A stretch of 64,000 nt of DNA from Dendrobium chrysotoxum (taxonomy: Eukaryota; Streptophyta; Magnoliopsida; Asparagales; Orchidaceae): contig CM034310.1 of NCBI GenBank assembly GCA_019925795.1, positions 12,544,764 through 12,608,763 of the forward strand, written 5' to 3'. The position numbers and the translations under genes are program-made. Below the pieces are notes generated by a model that worked only from the letters and a program-made list of their open reading frames with translations, made no database searches and was not told the origin of the DNA. Of the stretch, positions 49,040 through 59,692 are shown piece by piece (position 1 is the stretch's first letter; the number at the start of each line of letters is the position of its first letter).

Positions 49040-51700
49040 TATAATGGGTGGTAATATGCCCATCATAGAGGATCAAAACTAAGAGAACGCATGATAGGGA
49101 AGTAATATGCCCATCATAGAGGAATAAACTAGGAGATCCTTTGATAGGGTAGGAATATGCTCATCATAAAAGATCAAAACTAGGAGATCATATAATGCGG
49201 TTGGAATACTCGCATCACAGGGGATCAAAATTGGAGATCATGTGATGGGGTATGAATATGCCTATCAAAGAGGATCAAAACTGAGAGATCGTATGATGGG
49301 GTAGGAATATACCCGTCAGAAAGGATCCAAAGAGGTAGATCATATAATGGGGTAGGAATATGTCCATAATAGATGATCAAAATTGGGAGATCATATTGTG
49401 GTGTAGGAATATGTGAATCACAGAGGATAAAAATCTAGGAGATAATATGATGGGGTAGGAATATGCCTATTAGAGAGGATCAAAACTGGGAGATCATTTG
49501 ATGGGGTAGGAATAAACCTATCATAATGGACCAAAACTGGGAGATTGTATGATGGGGTGGGAATTTGCTCAACATAGAGGACCAAAACTGGGACATCTTA
49601 TGATGGGGTAAGAATATGCCCATGACAGACAATTAAAGTTGGGAGATTGTATAATGGGGTAGAAAAATGCCTATCACAAAGGATCAGAATTGGAAGATCA
49701 TATGAAGGGGTCGGAATAATCCCATCACTAAGGATCAAAACTATGAATTCATATGATGGGGTAGGAATTTTCCCATCATAGAGGATTGAAACTTGGAGAT
49801 CGTATGATGGGGTAGGAATTTGCCTATCACAGAGTATCAAATCTAGGAGATCATATTATTGGGTGGGAATATGCTCTTTACTGAGGATCAAAACTGCAGA
49901 TCATGTGATAGGGTAGGAATATGCCCAATATAGAGGATCGAAACTGTAAGATCGTATAAAGGGGTAGCTATATGTAAATAACTAGAGATCAAAACTATGA
50001 GATCATATGATGGGTAAGAAATATGCCCATTACAGAGGGTCGAAATTGGGAAATTGTATGATGGGGTAGGAATATGCCTATTATAGAGGATCAAAACTAA
50101 CAGATCGTATGATGGGGTAGGAATATGCCCATCAAAAAGTATCAAAATTAGGAGATCGTATGATGGGGTAAGAATATGCCCATTACAGGGGATCGAGCCT
50201 AGGAGATCGTACGATGCGGTAGGAATATGCTGATTATAGAGGATTAAAGCTGGAAGATTGCGTGATGGGGTAGAAATATGCCCATCACAGATGATCAAGA
50301 CTAGAAAATCTTATGATGAGGTAGGAATATGACCATCACAGTGGATCAAAATTGGGAGATCATATGACGGGGTAGGAATATACCCATTATAGAGGATCAA
50401 AACTAGGAGATCGCTTGATGGAAAGAGATATGCCCATCAAAGAGGAAAAAACTTAGAGATCATATGATGGGGTAGAATATTGCCCATCCTAAAGGATCAA
50501 AACTAGGAGATCATTTGATGGGGTAGGAATATGCCGATCATAGAGGATCAAAACTAGGAGATCATATGAAAGGGTAGAAATATGCCCATCACAGAGGATC
50601 AAAATTAGGAGATTGTAAGATGGGGTAGGAAAATGCCCATCAAAGAGGATCAAAATTGGGAGATCGTATGATGGGATGGGAATATGCCCATCACAAAGGG
50701 TCCAAGAGGGCAGATCATATGATGGGGTGGGAATATGCCCACAGAGATGATCAAAACTGGGAGATCGTATAATGGGGTAGGAATATGCCCATTATAGAGG
50801 ATCAAAATTGAGAGATTATATGATGGGGTAGGAATATACCCATCATAAAGGATTGAACTGGTATATCGTATGATGGGGTTGGAATATGACTATCATAAAA
50901 GACCAAAACGAGGAGATCACATGATAGGGAAGTAATATCGCAATCATAGAGGAATAAAACTCAGAGATCATATGATGGGGTAGTTATATACCCATCATAG
51001 AGGATTCGTACTAGGAGATCCTTTGATAGGGTAGGAATATGCCATTCATAGAGGATCTAAACTAGGAGATCATATAATGGGGTAGGAATATTCCCATCAC
51101 AGATGATCAAAACTGGAGATCATATGAAGGGGTATAAATATGCCCATCAAAGAGAATCAAAACTGGGAGATCATATGATGGGGTAGGAATATACCTGTCA
51201 TAAACGATCCAAACTGGCAGATCATATTATGGCATAAGAATATGCCCATAATAGATGATCAAAATTAGGAGATCTTATTATGGTGTAGGAATATACCTAT
51301 CATAGAGGATTAAAATTCGGGAGATCATATGATGTGGTAATAATATGACCATAACAGAGGATCGAAAGCTGGAGATCGTATGATGGGGTCAGAATATGCC
51401 CATTAGAGAGGATAAAAATTGGGAGATCATTTGATGGGGTAGGAATATACCTATCATATAGGACTAAAACTAGGAGATCATATGATGGGGTGGGAAAATG
51501 CTCAATATAGAGGACCAAAATTGGGTGATCTTATGATGGGGTAGGAATTTGCCCATCACAGAGGATCGATGTTGGGAGATTGTACGATGGGGTAGGAAAA
51601 TGGCCATCACAAAGGATCAGAACTGGAGGATCATATGAGGGGGTCTGAATAAGCCCATCACTAAGGATCAAAATTAGGAGATCATTTGAAGGGGTAGGAA
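49040..51700. repeat. Higher-order repeat of about 36-38 units in the right segment
   Basis: Shared variants: GATAGGGAAGTAATAT at 49093 and 50923 (1830 bp apart), and AGGACCAAAA at 49579 and 51512 (about 1933 bp apart) with matching neighbours on both sides. The offset changes along the block, so units have been gained or lost since duplication. Confidence 0.65.
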
Positions 51701-54655
51701 TATACCCATCAGAGAGGATCGAAACTTTGAGATCGTATGATGGGGTAGGAATATGCCTATCATAGAGTATCAAATCTTGGGGATCATAATATGGGGTAGG
51801 AATATGCTCATTTCTGAGGATCAAAGCTGACAGATCATGTGATGGGGTACGAATATTCCCATCACAGAGGATCAAAACTGGAAGATCGTATGAAGGGGTA
51901 GCAATATGAGAATGAGTGGGGATCAAAACTATGAGATCATATGATGGGTTAGGAATATACCTATTAAAGAGGATTAAAATTGGGAGATTGTATGATGGGG
52001 TAGGAATATATTATAGAGGAATAAAAATGCGAGATCATATAATGGGGTAGGAATATGCCCATCAAAGTAGATCAAAACTAGGAAATAATATGATGGGGTA
52101 AGAATATGCCGGTCACAAAGAATTAAAACTAGGGGATCTAATGATGGGGTAGAAATATAACCATCATATAGGATCAAAATTGGGAGATCGTATGATGGGG
52201 TAGGAATATGCCCATCAATGAAGATCAAAACTAGGAGATCATAACATGGGGTAGGAATTTGCCCATAATAGAGGAACATTACTAAGAGATCGTATGATGG
52301 GGTAGGAATATGTCAATCACAGAGGGTCAAAACTAGGAGATCATATGATGGGTTAAGAAATTCATGTCACACAGGAACTTTACTAGGAGATCATATGATG
52401 TGGCAGGAATATGCCCATCATAGAGGATCAAACAAGGAGATCATTTGATGGTGCAGGAATATGCTTATCACCGAGGATCAAATCTGGGAGATCGTATGAA
52501 GGGGAAGGAATATTTCGACCATGGTGGATCAAGACAAGAAGATCATGATATGGGGTAGGAATATGCCCATCATAGTGGATCGAAATTGGGAGATTGTATG
52601 ATGGGGTAAGAATATACCCTTCTCAGAGGATTAAAACTATTAGATATTATGAAGGGGTCAGAATATGCCCGTTAGTGAGGATCAAAACTTGGATATTATA
52701 TGATGGTGTAGGAATATACCCATCATAGTAGATCAAAACTGGGAGAATGTACGATGGTGTAGGAATATACCCATCATAAAAATCAAAATTACAAAATCAT
52801 ATTATGGGATAGAAATATGCCCATCATAGAGGATTGAAACTGGAAGATCATATGAAGGTTTAGAAATATGTTAGCACTGAGGATTAAAACTACATGATCG
52901 TATGATGGGGTAGGAATATAGCCATCATAGAGGATTAAAATTAGGAGATTGAATGATGGGGTAAGAATATGCCCATCACAGATTAACAAAAATGGGATAT
53001 CACGTAATGGGGTAGGAATATGCCCATCACAGAGGATCAAAACTAGGAGATTATATGATGGGGTAGGAATATGCCTATCTTAGAGGATCCAAACTACATA
53101 ATCACATGATGGGGTAGGAATATGCCCATCATAGAGGATCAAAATTGGGAGATCATTTGATGGGGTAGGAATATGCTAATCATAGAGGATTCTAGGAGAT
53201 CATATGATCGGGTAGGAATATAACCATCATATAGCATCGAGACTAGGAGATCATATGATGGTGTAAGAATTTATCAATCATAGAGGATCAATATAATGAG
53301 ATCGTAAGATGGCATAGGAATATGGCCATCACTGAGGATCTAAATTGGCACATCATATGATAGGGTAGGAATATACCTATCATAGAGGATCAATACTAGA
53401 AGATCATATGAAGGGGTAGGAATGTGCCCATCATTAAGGATTGAGACTAGGAGATGGTATGATGGGGTAGGAATATATCCATCATAGAGGATCAAAATTG
53501 GGAGATCATATGATCGAGTAGGAATATGCCCATCATAGAGGTATAAAAAAGGGAGATCATATGATGAGGTAGGAATATGCCCATCATAAAGGATCGAAAC
53601 TAGGAGATCATATGATGGGGTAGAAATAAGCCCATCACAGAGGATGAAAACTCAGAGATCATGTGATGGGGTTGGAATATGCCCATCACAGAGGATCGAA
53701 ACATGGAGATCATATGATGGTGTAAAAATATACCCATCAAGAAAATCAAAATTAGGAGATCATATGATGGGGTGGGAATATGCCCATTATAGAGGAGCAT
53801 TATTAAGAGATCATAAAATGAGGTAGGAATATATGCATCACAGAGTGTAAGAACTAGTAGATCATATGATGAGATAGGAATATGCCCATCATAGAGGATC
53901 AAAACTAGAAGATCATATGAAGGGGTAGGAATGTGCCAAGCACAGAGAATCATGACTGGATGATCATATGCTGGGGTAGGAAAATACTAATTAAAGAGAT
54001 TCGAAACTAAGAGATACTATGATGGGGTAAGAATAGACCCGTCATAGAGTATCAAAATTGGGAGATCGTAAGATGGGGTCGAAATATGCCTATCACAATG
54101 GAACTTTACTGGGAGATCATATGATGGGTAGGAAAATGCCCATCACAAAGGATCAAAACTAGGAGATCATACGATGGGGTAGGAATATACCATCATAGAG
54201 GATTGAAATTAGGATATCGTATATTAGGGTAGGAATAAGCCTATCATAAATGATCAAAATTGGGAGATCATATGATGTAGTAGGAATGTGCCCAACAAAG
54301 AGGATCATAACTATGAGATCATATGATTGGGTAGGAATGTGCCGATCTCAAATGACCCAAACTGGCAGATTATATGATGGGGTAGGAATATGCTTATCTT
54401 AGAGGATCAAGACTGGGAGATCATATGATGGGGTAGGAAATGCCAATAATAGAGGAAAAAAATAGAAGATCATATAATGGGGTAAACCATCGTAGAGGAT
54501 TGAAACTAGGTGATCATTAGATGGGGTAGGAATATGCCCATCATAGAGGATCAAAACTAGGAGATTATATGATGGGGTAGGAATATGCCCATCATAAAGG
54601 ATTAAAATTGGGAGATCGTATAATGGCGTAGGAATATGCCCATCATAGAGGATCA

Positions 54656-56320
54656 TGTTGCAAATCGGGTTTTGATGATGACAAACACGTTTCTATTATA
54701 TTTTGCTTGGCTAACCCATTTCAGGCACAAAAGATCACGAGCAACTCAAGCTAACTCAAGATCGGGTCTAAGTGTGTCCAATGTACTGTTTTTCTTTTTC
54801 TTGAGTCAATTGTAATGTAACTGATCCCCCAGCTAAGTAACCTTACACACACACACTCAGGGGGAGAGCTTGAGTGGATTAGAGTTTCTGTTCAAGTTTT
54901 TGTTCAGATCGTCCTGAATGATCCAGTAAAAATAGAAGCCCTAATTAGGGCGACCAAGTTAAGTGTGTTGGATTAAGCAGATTGTCCTAGACGATCATGG
55001 GATCGTACGGGATGATATACTCAAATCAAAAATTTTCAACTGCCAGATCAAGTTAGGCAAGTTTTTATTTTAAGATATTTAGTCGGATCATCCCGGACGA
55101 TACGTGTATCATCCTGGATGATCTAGTGCAATCATGCCTAAATTAATCTGGTAATTAAGGAAAGCAATCAATGGTTAATTTCAGCTGTACTATATGAATG
55201 CAATCACATCGTATGGGACGATCGTAAGATCGTCCGGGATGATATTGATCGTCTAGTTTATTTCAGCTGTACTATATGAACTGTGTTCAGGATGATTTGG
55301 GCACTTTTTGAACTAATCGTACAGGACAATAATCGTATCGTCCTGGACGATCAAGTCATTTTTTGGTCATCCAGCACAACTTTCTCTAGACGACCCGAGC
55401 TGTCTTCTAGACGATATTCCTCAATTTTTATTAATCGTCCCGGACGTTCACAGGATCGTATGGGACGATCACAGGATCGTACGGGATGATAGGAACAATT
55501 TTTTCTATTGATCGTCCAGAAGAGCTAGATCGTCCAGGCTAAAACAGCTGATTTTTAACTGATCGTACAGGATGATATATTTTTCGTCCTGGACAATCTT
55601 GGCCAATTAGTTGAGATTTAGGGCAAATTTTAAGCCCTCCTATAAAAGATCTTTTTCTTCCAACAAGAAAGATCTTTTTGCCACTTTCCTTTCCAGAGAA
55701 ACCCTAGAGAGAGAGAGTTTAGGAGAGAGAGAGAGGATCTTGTGAGGGGGAGTTCGTGAGGGTTCACGAAGGTTGCTCCAAGCAAGGATCAGAGTCATCT
55801 TCTCTGCTCGTTGTCTTTCATCGTGTTGGTGTTCTTTGTGAGAGGATCGTCAGCACGGTTCTCTGCCCGCTTCAGGTGGAAGCGAAAGGAGTCTGAGGTT
55901 CTCTGCCCGCTTCAGGAGGAAGCAAAAGGAGGTTAGGTTTTCTGCCTTACCGTGTGGGTGGAAAAAAGGTTTTTGTACAGGCTTCTCCGCCTTGTTGTGG
56001 GAGCAAAAGGAGAGACACTTTGGTTTAGTGCAATACCCGCAGAGGAGGCTCCGGGGAGTGGACGTATGTTAAGTTGACCGAACTACTATAAAATTCTGGT
56101 GTGTTATTTCTGATTACTTTCTGCACTTTAATTTTCTGTGATTATCTACTTGGGTAAAATTTGTGTTGAATCTTTTCAATTGAGTATTTACTTATTTCTG
56201 CTACATATCATAGAAAAGATTTTCACTGTTGCTCTTGAATTTTTAAATAACCAATTCACCCCCCTCTGGGTTAGCCTCGGGACTAGTTCATCAGGGCTTA
56301 ACATCCCTATCGAACTTTCA
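54656..56320 (+). repeat. 5' LTR of element C
   Basis: 1665 bp, from TGTTGCAAATC to CGAACTTTCA. It has the best TATA box of the family, CTATAAAAGA at 55640-55649, placed between U3 palindromes (54900-55600) and the U5 repeat block (55855-55960). About half the palindromes have lost a CpG. Confidence 0.93.
55641..55649 (+). promoter_or_regulatory. TATA box of the element C LTR
   Basis: TATAAAAGA follows CCCTCC. B and D have TTTAAAAG in the same place and A has TATTTAAG, so the position is conserved across the family. Transcription would start some 30 bp downstream and run right, away from the satellite. Confidence 0.65.
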
Positions 56321-56322
56321 AG

Positions 56323-56334
56323 GGGTATCAGAGC
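56323..56334 (+). promoter_or_regulatory. Primer binding site of element C
   Basis: GGGTATCAGAGC differs from the family site TGGTATCAGAGC in its first base, two bases after the LTR. Confidence 0.85.
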
Positions 56335-56375
56335 GGGATTCAAAATTTAAGTTTAAAAACTTTTGAATTTGATCA

Positions 56376-57941
56376 ATGGCTAACTTTGGTAATCATAATA
56401 CTGCTGAAGGATATTCAATTACATGACCGCCATTATTTGGTAATATTCCTTTTGATTTTTGGAAAACTCGCATATCCACTTTTCTTCAATCAATTGATTA
56501 TCGCATGCGAATGCTAGTTAAGGATGGATACGAACCACCTTTTAGATTGATTAACAATGTGAAAACTGAACTGCCCTTTCCTGATTGGAATTTTGAAGAT
56601 CATGATTTAGCACAATTAAATGCCAAATGTTTGAATTATTTTTTCTGTGCTTTAAAATCTAAGGATTACATGCGTGTCTCAACATGTACAACTGGTAAGG
56701 AAATTTGGGATAGATTTTGCATCACGTATGAAGGTACAACTGAAGTCAAACAGTCTAATTTAAACATTTTGTTGCATGACTATGAACTTTTTTGCATGAA
56801 ACCTACTGAAACCATTTCTGGAATGTACACTAGGTTCACTCAAATTGTTACTTCCTTGCATGTCTTAGGAAGAGAACATACCAGCTATGAAAGAGTGAAT
56901 AAAATTCTAAGATATTTTCCTCCTTCATATGATGCTAAGATAACTGCGATCACTGAATCTAAAGATTTAAATACTTACTCTATTGATAGCTTACTTGGAT
57001 CGCTCATTGCTTACGAGCAAGGGGTGAACCAAAGACAGCTTGATGCTGGTGAGAAGATGAAGGAGAAAATAGTGGCATTGAAGGCCAATGATAGCGATTC
57101 TTGCTCTTCCGGGTCTGATATCGATGACATGGCCTTGATCAGAAGGCAATTCAAAAGCTTTCTAAGGAAGAAACATAAGAACTTTCAAAAGTGGAACAAG
57201 GGTAAGTCCAACAAAAATTTTAAGGGTTCATCTGATACTATCTGTTTTGAATGCAGGAAGCCTGGACACATTAAGGTTGATTGTCCTATACTTAAAGCTC
57301 ATCCAAGCAAGGAGAAGGGTGAGAAGAAACACATGTTCGGAAAGGATAAGAAGCAGATTCAGAAGGCATTCTGGGTAGACTCTGCATCCGACTCCTCTGA
57401 GACTGAAGCTGAAGAAGAGGAAACAAATTTGTGTCTGATGGCTAATAATCGCCCTGGTCAGTCAGACCAGGAAGAGGTATGTGAGCTTACTTACGATTAA
57501 TTACTTGAAATATCAGAAAAAATTTATGCATCGTATAGGAAGCTTCAGAAAAACCATGCTAGCTTGAAACTGGATTATTTGACTTTGCAAAAAGAGCATG
57601 ATTCTGTAGTTAAAGATCATTCCACACTTATCAATAATCACATGTCTTTACTTGATGAGTTTGATGAATTGAATAAAAAATATTCTGATTTAGTTACTGT
57701 GCATGATTCATTGAAAACCACTCATGTTGATTTGGAGAGAGCTTTTAAAGAATTAGATACCATGGCATGTGAAGCAGAAAGTAACAATGGTGCTTTAAAA
57801 TTTGAAATTATAAGTTTAAATAAAGAGAATGAATTTTTGAAAGTAAAAATTAGTACTTTTAAGAAAAATCAAACACCTCCAACTTTTGCACAGTTTGATG
57901 CACCTCCACCTATTGTAGATTCAAATTTAAAATCATTAAAG
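56376..57941 (+). pseudogene. gag: gag of element C, two stops and truncated by element D
   Basis: The frame starts at ATG 56376 and is collinear with gag of D. In-frame stops are TGA at 56424-56426 (codon 17) and TAA at 57498-57500. The capsid-like region and the first zinc knuckle CFECRKPGHIKVDC are present, as is the coiled-coil half. The frame ends at the LTR of D, before the second knuckle. The apparent C-terminus running on to 58106 is LTR sequence and not Gag. Confidence 0.9.
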
Positions 57942-58908
57942 TGTTGCAAATCTAGTTTTGATGATGACAAACATGTTTCCAGTGTGTTTTGCTTGGCTAA
58001 TTTGTTTCAGGCACAAAAGACCGCGAGCCACTCAAGCCAACTCAAGATCGGGTCCAAGTGTGTCAAATGTATGATTTTTCTTTTTATTGAGTCAATTGTA
58101 ATGTAACTGATTCCCTAGCTAAGTAACCTTGCACACACACACTCAGGGGGAGAGATTGAGTGAATTAGAGTTTCTGTTGCAATTTTGTTCAGATCGTCCT
58201 GGACGATATCCACATCGTCCTGGACGATCCAGTTAAAACAGAAACCCTAATTAGGGCGACTAAGTTAAGAGGGTCTGATTGAGCAGATCGTCCTGGACGA
58301 TCTCCGGATCGTACGGGACGATATGCCCAAATCAGAAATTCTCAACCGCCAGATTAAGTTAGGCAAGTTTTATTTTAAGTATTTTGGTCTGATCGTCCCG
58401 GACGATACGTGTATCGTCCTGGACGATTCACTACAATCATGCCTAAATTAGTCTGGTAATTAAGGAAAGCAATTAATGTTTAATTGATACGATCACATCG
58501 TCCTGGACGATCGCAGGATCGTCCCGGACGATCGTGATCGTCTTGTGCATTTCAGCTGTACGTCCAGAACTATGTACAGGATGATTTGGAGCCTTTTTGA
58601 ACTAATCGTACCGGATGATGACCCTATCGTCCGGGACGATCAAGTCATTTTTTGGTCGTCCAGCATAGATTTCTCTGGACGACCCGAACTGTCTTCTGGA
58701 TGATTTCCTTCAATTTGAACTAATTGTCCCAGACGATCGCAGGATCGTACGGGACGATATGAACAACTTTTTCTACTGATCGTCCAGAAGAGCCAGATCG
58801 CCCAGGCTGGAACAGCTGAATTTGAACTGATCGTACAGGACGATCTACCGATCGTCCTGGACGATCTTGGCCGACCAGTTGAGATTTAGGGCAAATTTTA
58901 AGCCCTCC

Positions 58909-58916
58909 TTTAAAAG
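58909..58916 (+). promoter_or_regulatory. TATA-like element of the D LTR
   Basis: TTTAAAAG after CCCTCC, in the place where element C has TATAAAAG. Probably the core promoter of the element; weaker match. Confidence 0.5.
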
Positions 58917-59134
58917 AACTTTTTTCTAGATTTGGAAAAATCTTTTGCTGCCTTCCTTCCCTGAGAAATCCTAGAGAGAGAGAGAGTTGGGAGAGAGAGA
59001 AGAGATCTTATGAGGGGGAGTTAGTGAGGGATTCACTAAGGTTGCTCCAAGCACGGATCAGAGTCGTCTTCTCCGCTCGTCGTCTGTCGTCTAGTTGGTG
59101 TTCTTCGTGGGAGGATCGTTCGCGAGAAGATCCG

Positions 59135-59275
59135 GGTTCTCTGCCCCCTTCAGGAGGAAGCGAAAGGAGTTCGTGGGTTCTCTGCCCGCTTCAGGTGGAA
59201 GCAAAAGGAGTTCGAAGGTTCTCTGCCTGCTTCAGGAGGAAGCGAAAGGAGGTCAGGTTCTCTGCCTCACCGTGT
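59135..59275 (+). repeat. Minisatellite in U5 of the D LTR
   Basis: GGTTCTCTGCC starts at 59135, 59176, 59217 and 59256, so units are 39-41 bp. Each continues with a GCTTCAGG(A/T)GGAAGC inverted repeat and ends AAAGGAG. B has three such units, so copy number varies within the family. Confidence 0.85.
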
Positions 59276-59638
59276 GGTGAAAAGGAGGTGTTTTGTACAG
59301 GCTTCTCCGCCTTGCTATGGGAGCAAAAGGAGAGTCACTTTCGTTTAGTGCAATACCCGGAGGGGAGGCTCCGGGGAATGGACGTAGGTCAAGTTGACCG
59401 AACCACTATAAAATCTGGTTTGCTTTTCTGATTCAGTTTTGCATTTTACTTTTCATATAAACTGCTTGGGTGAATATCGTTGGTTGATCTTTTCGTTATT
59501 GTTTACTTGTTTCCGCTGCTAAGTATCGAAAAGATTTTCATAGTTATCGTGAAATTTTTAAATAACCAATTCACCCCCCCTCTTGGTTAGCCTCGGGACT
59601 AGTTCACTAGGGCTTAACATCCCTTTCGAACTTTCAAG

Positions 59639-59650
59639 TGGTATCAGAGC
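59639..59650 (+). promoter_or_regulatory. Primer binding site of element D
   Basis: TGGTATCAGAGC, the initiator tRNA-Met type site, two bases after the LTR end. Confidence 0.93.
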
Positions 59651-59692
59651 GGGATTCAAAATTTCTGTTTAAAAACTTTTGAATTTGATCTA

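Larger units (their letters stand above)
45907..54655. repeat. 51-bp tandem satellite array, right segment
   Basis: Continuation of the array interrupted by the LINE: about 170 units, same phase and orientation, beginning with the LINE duplication GATTATCAAAACT (45907-45919). It ends at ...GAGGATCA, where the LTR of element C starts. Variant units are of the same kinds as on the left. Confidence 0.96.
54656..57941 (+). mobile_element. Copia element C, 5' part, inserted in satellite
   Basis: 5' LTR, primer site and most of gag on the plus strand, then cut by element D at 57942. The remainder should lie beyond the window. The bases before the LTR (GATCA, 54651-54655) are satellite, so the array may resume after the 3' LTR of C. 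It is older than B and D: palindromes are partly decayed and gag has stops. Confidence 0.9.
57942..59636 (+). repeat. 5' LTR of element D
   Basis: 1695 bp, TGTTGCAAATC to CTTTCA. Palindromes in U3 are well kept and often paired, for example ATCGTCCTGGACGAT twice between 58194 and 58229. It is 36 bp longer than the LTRs of B, roughly because U5 has four rather than three GGTTCTCTGCC units. Confidence 0.95.

Noticed and set aside
57942..58106. Apparent C-terminus of Gag in element C
   Set aside because: These codons are the start of the LTR of element D, joined to gag by the insertion.
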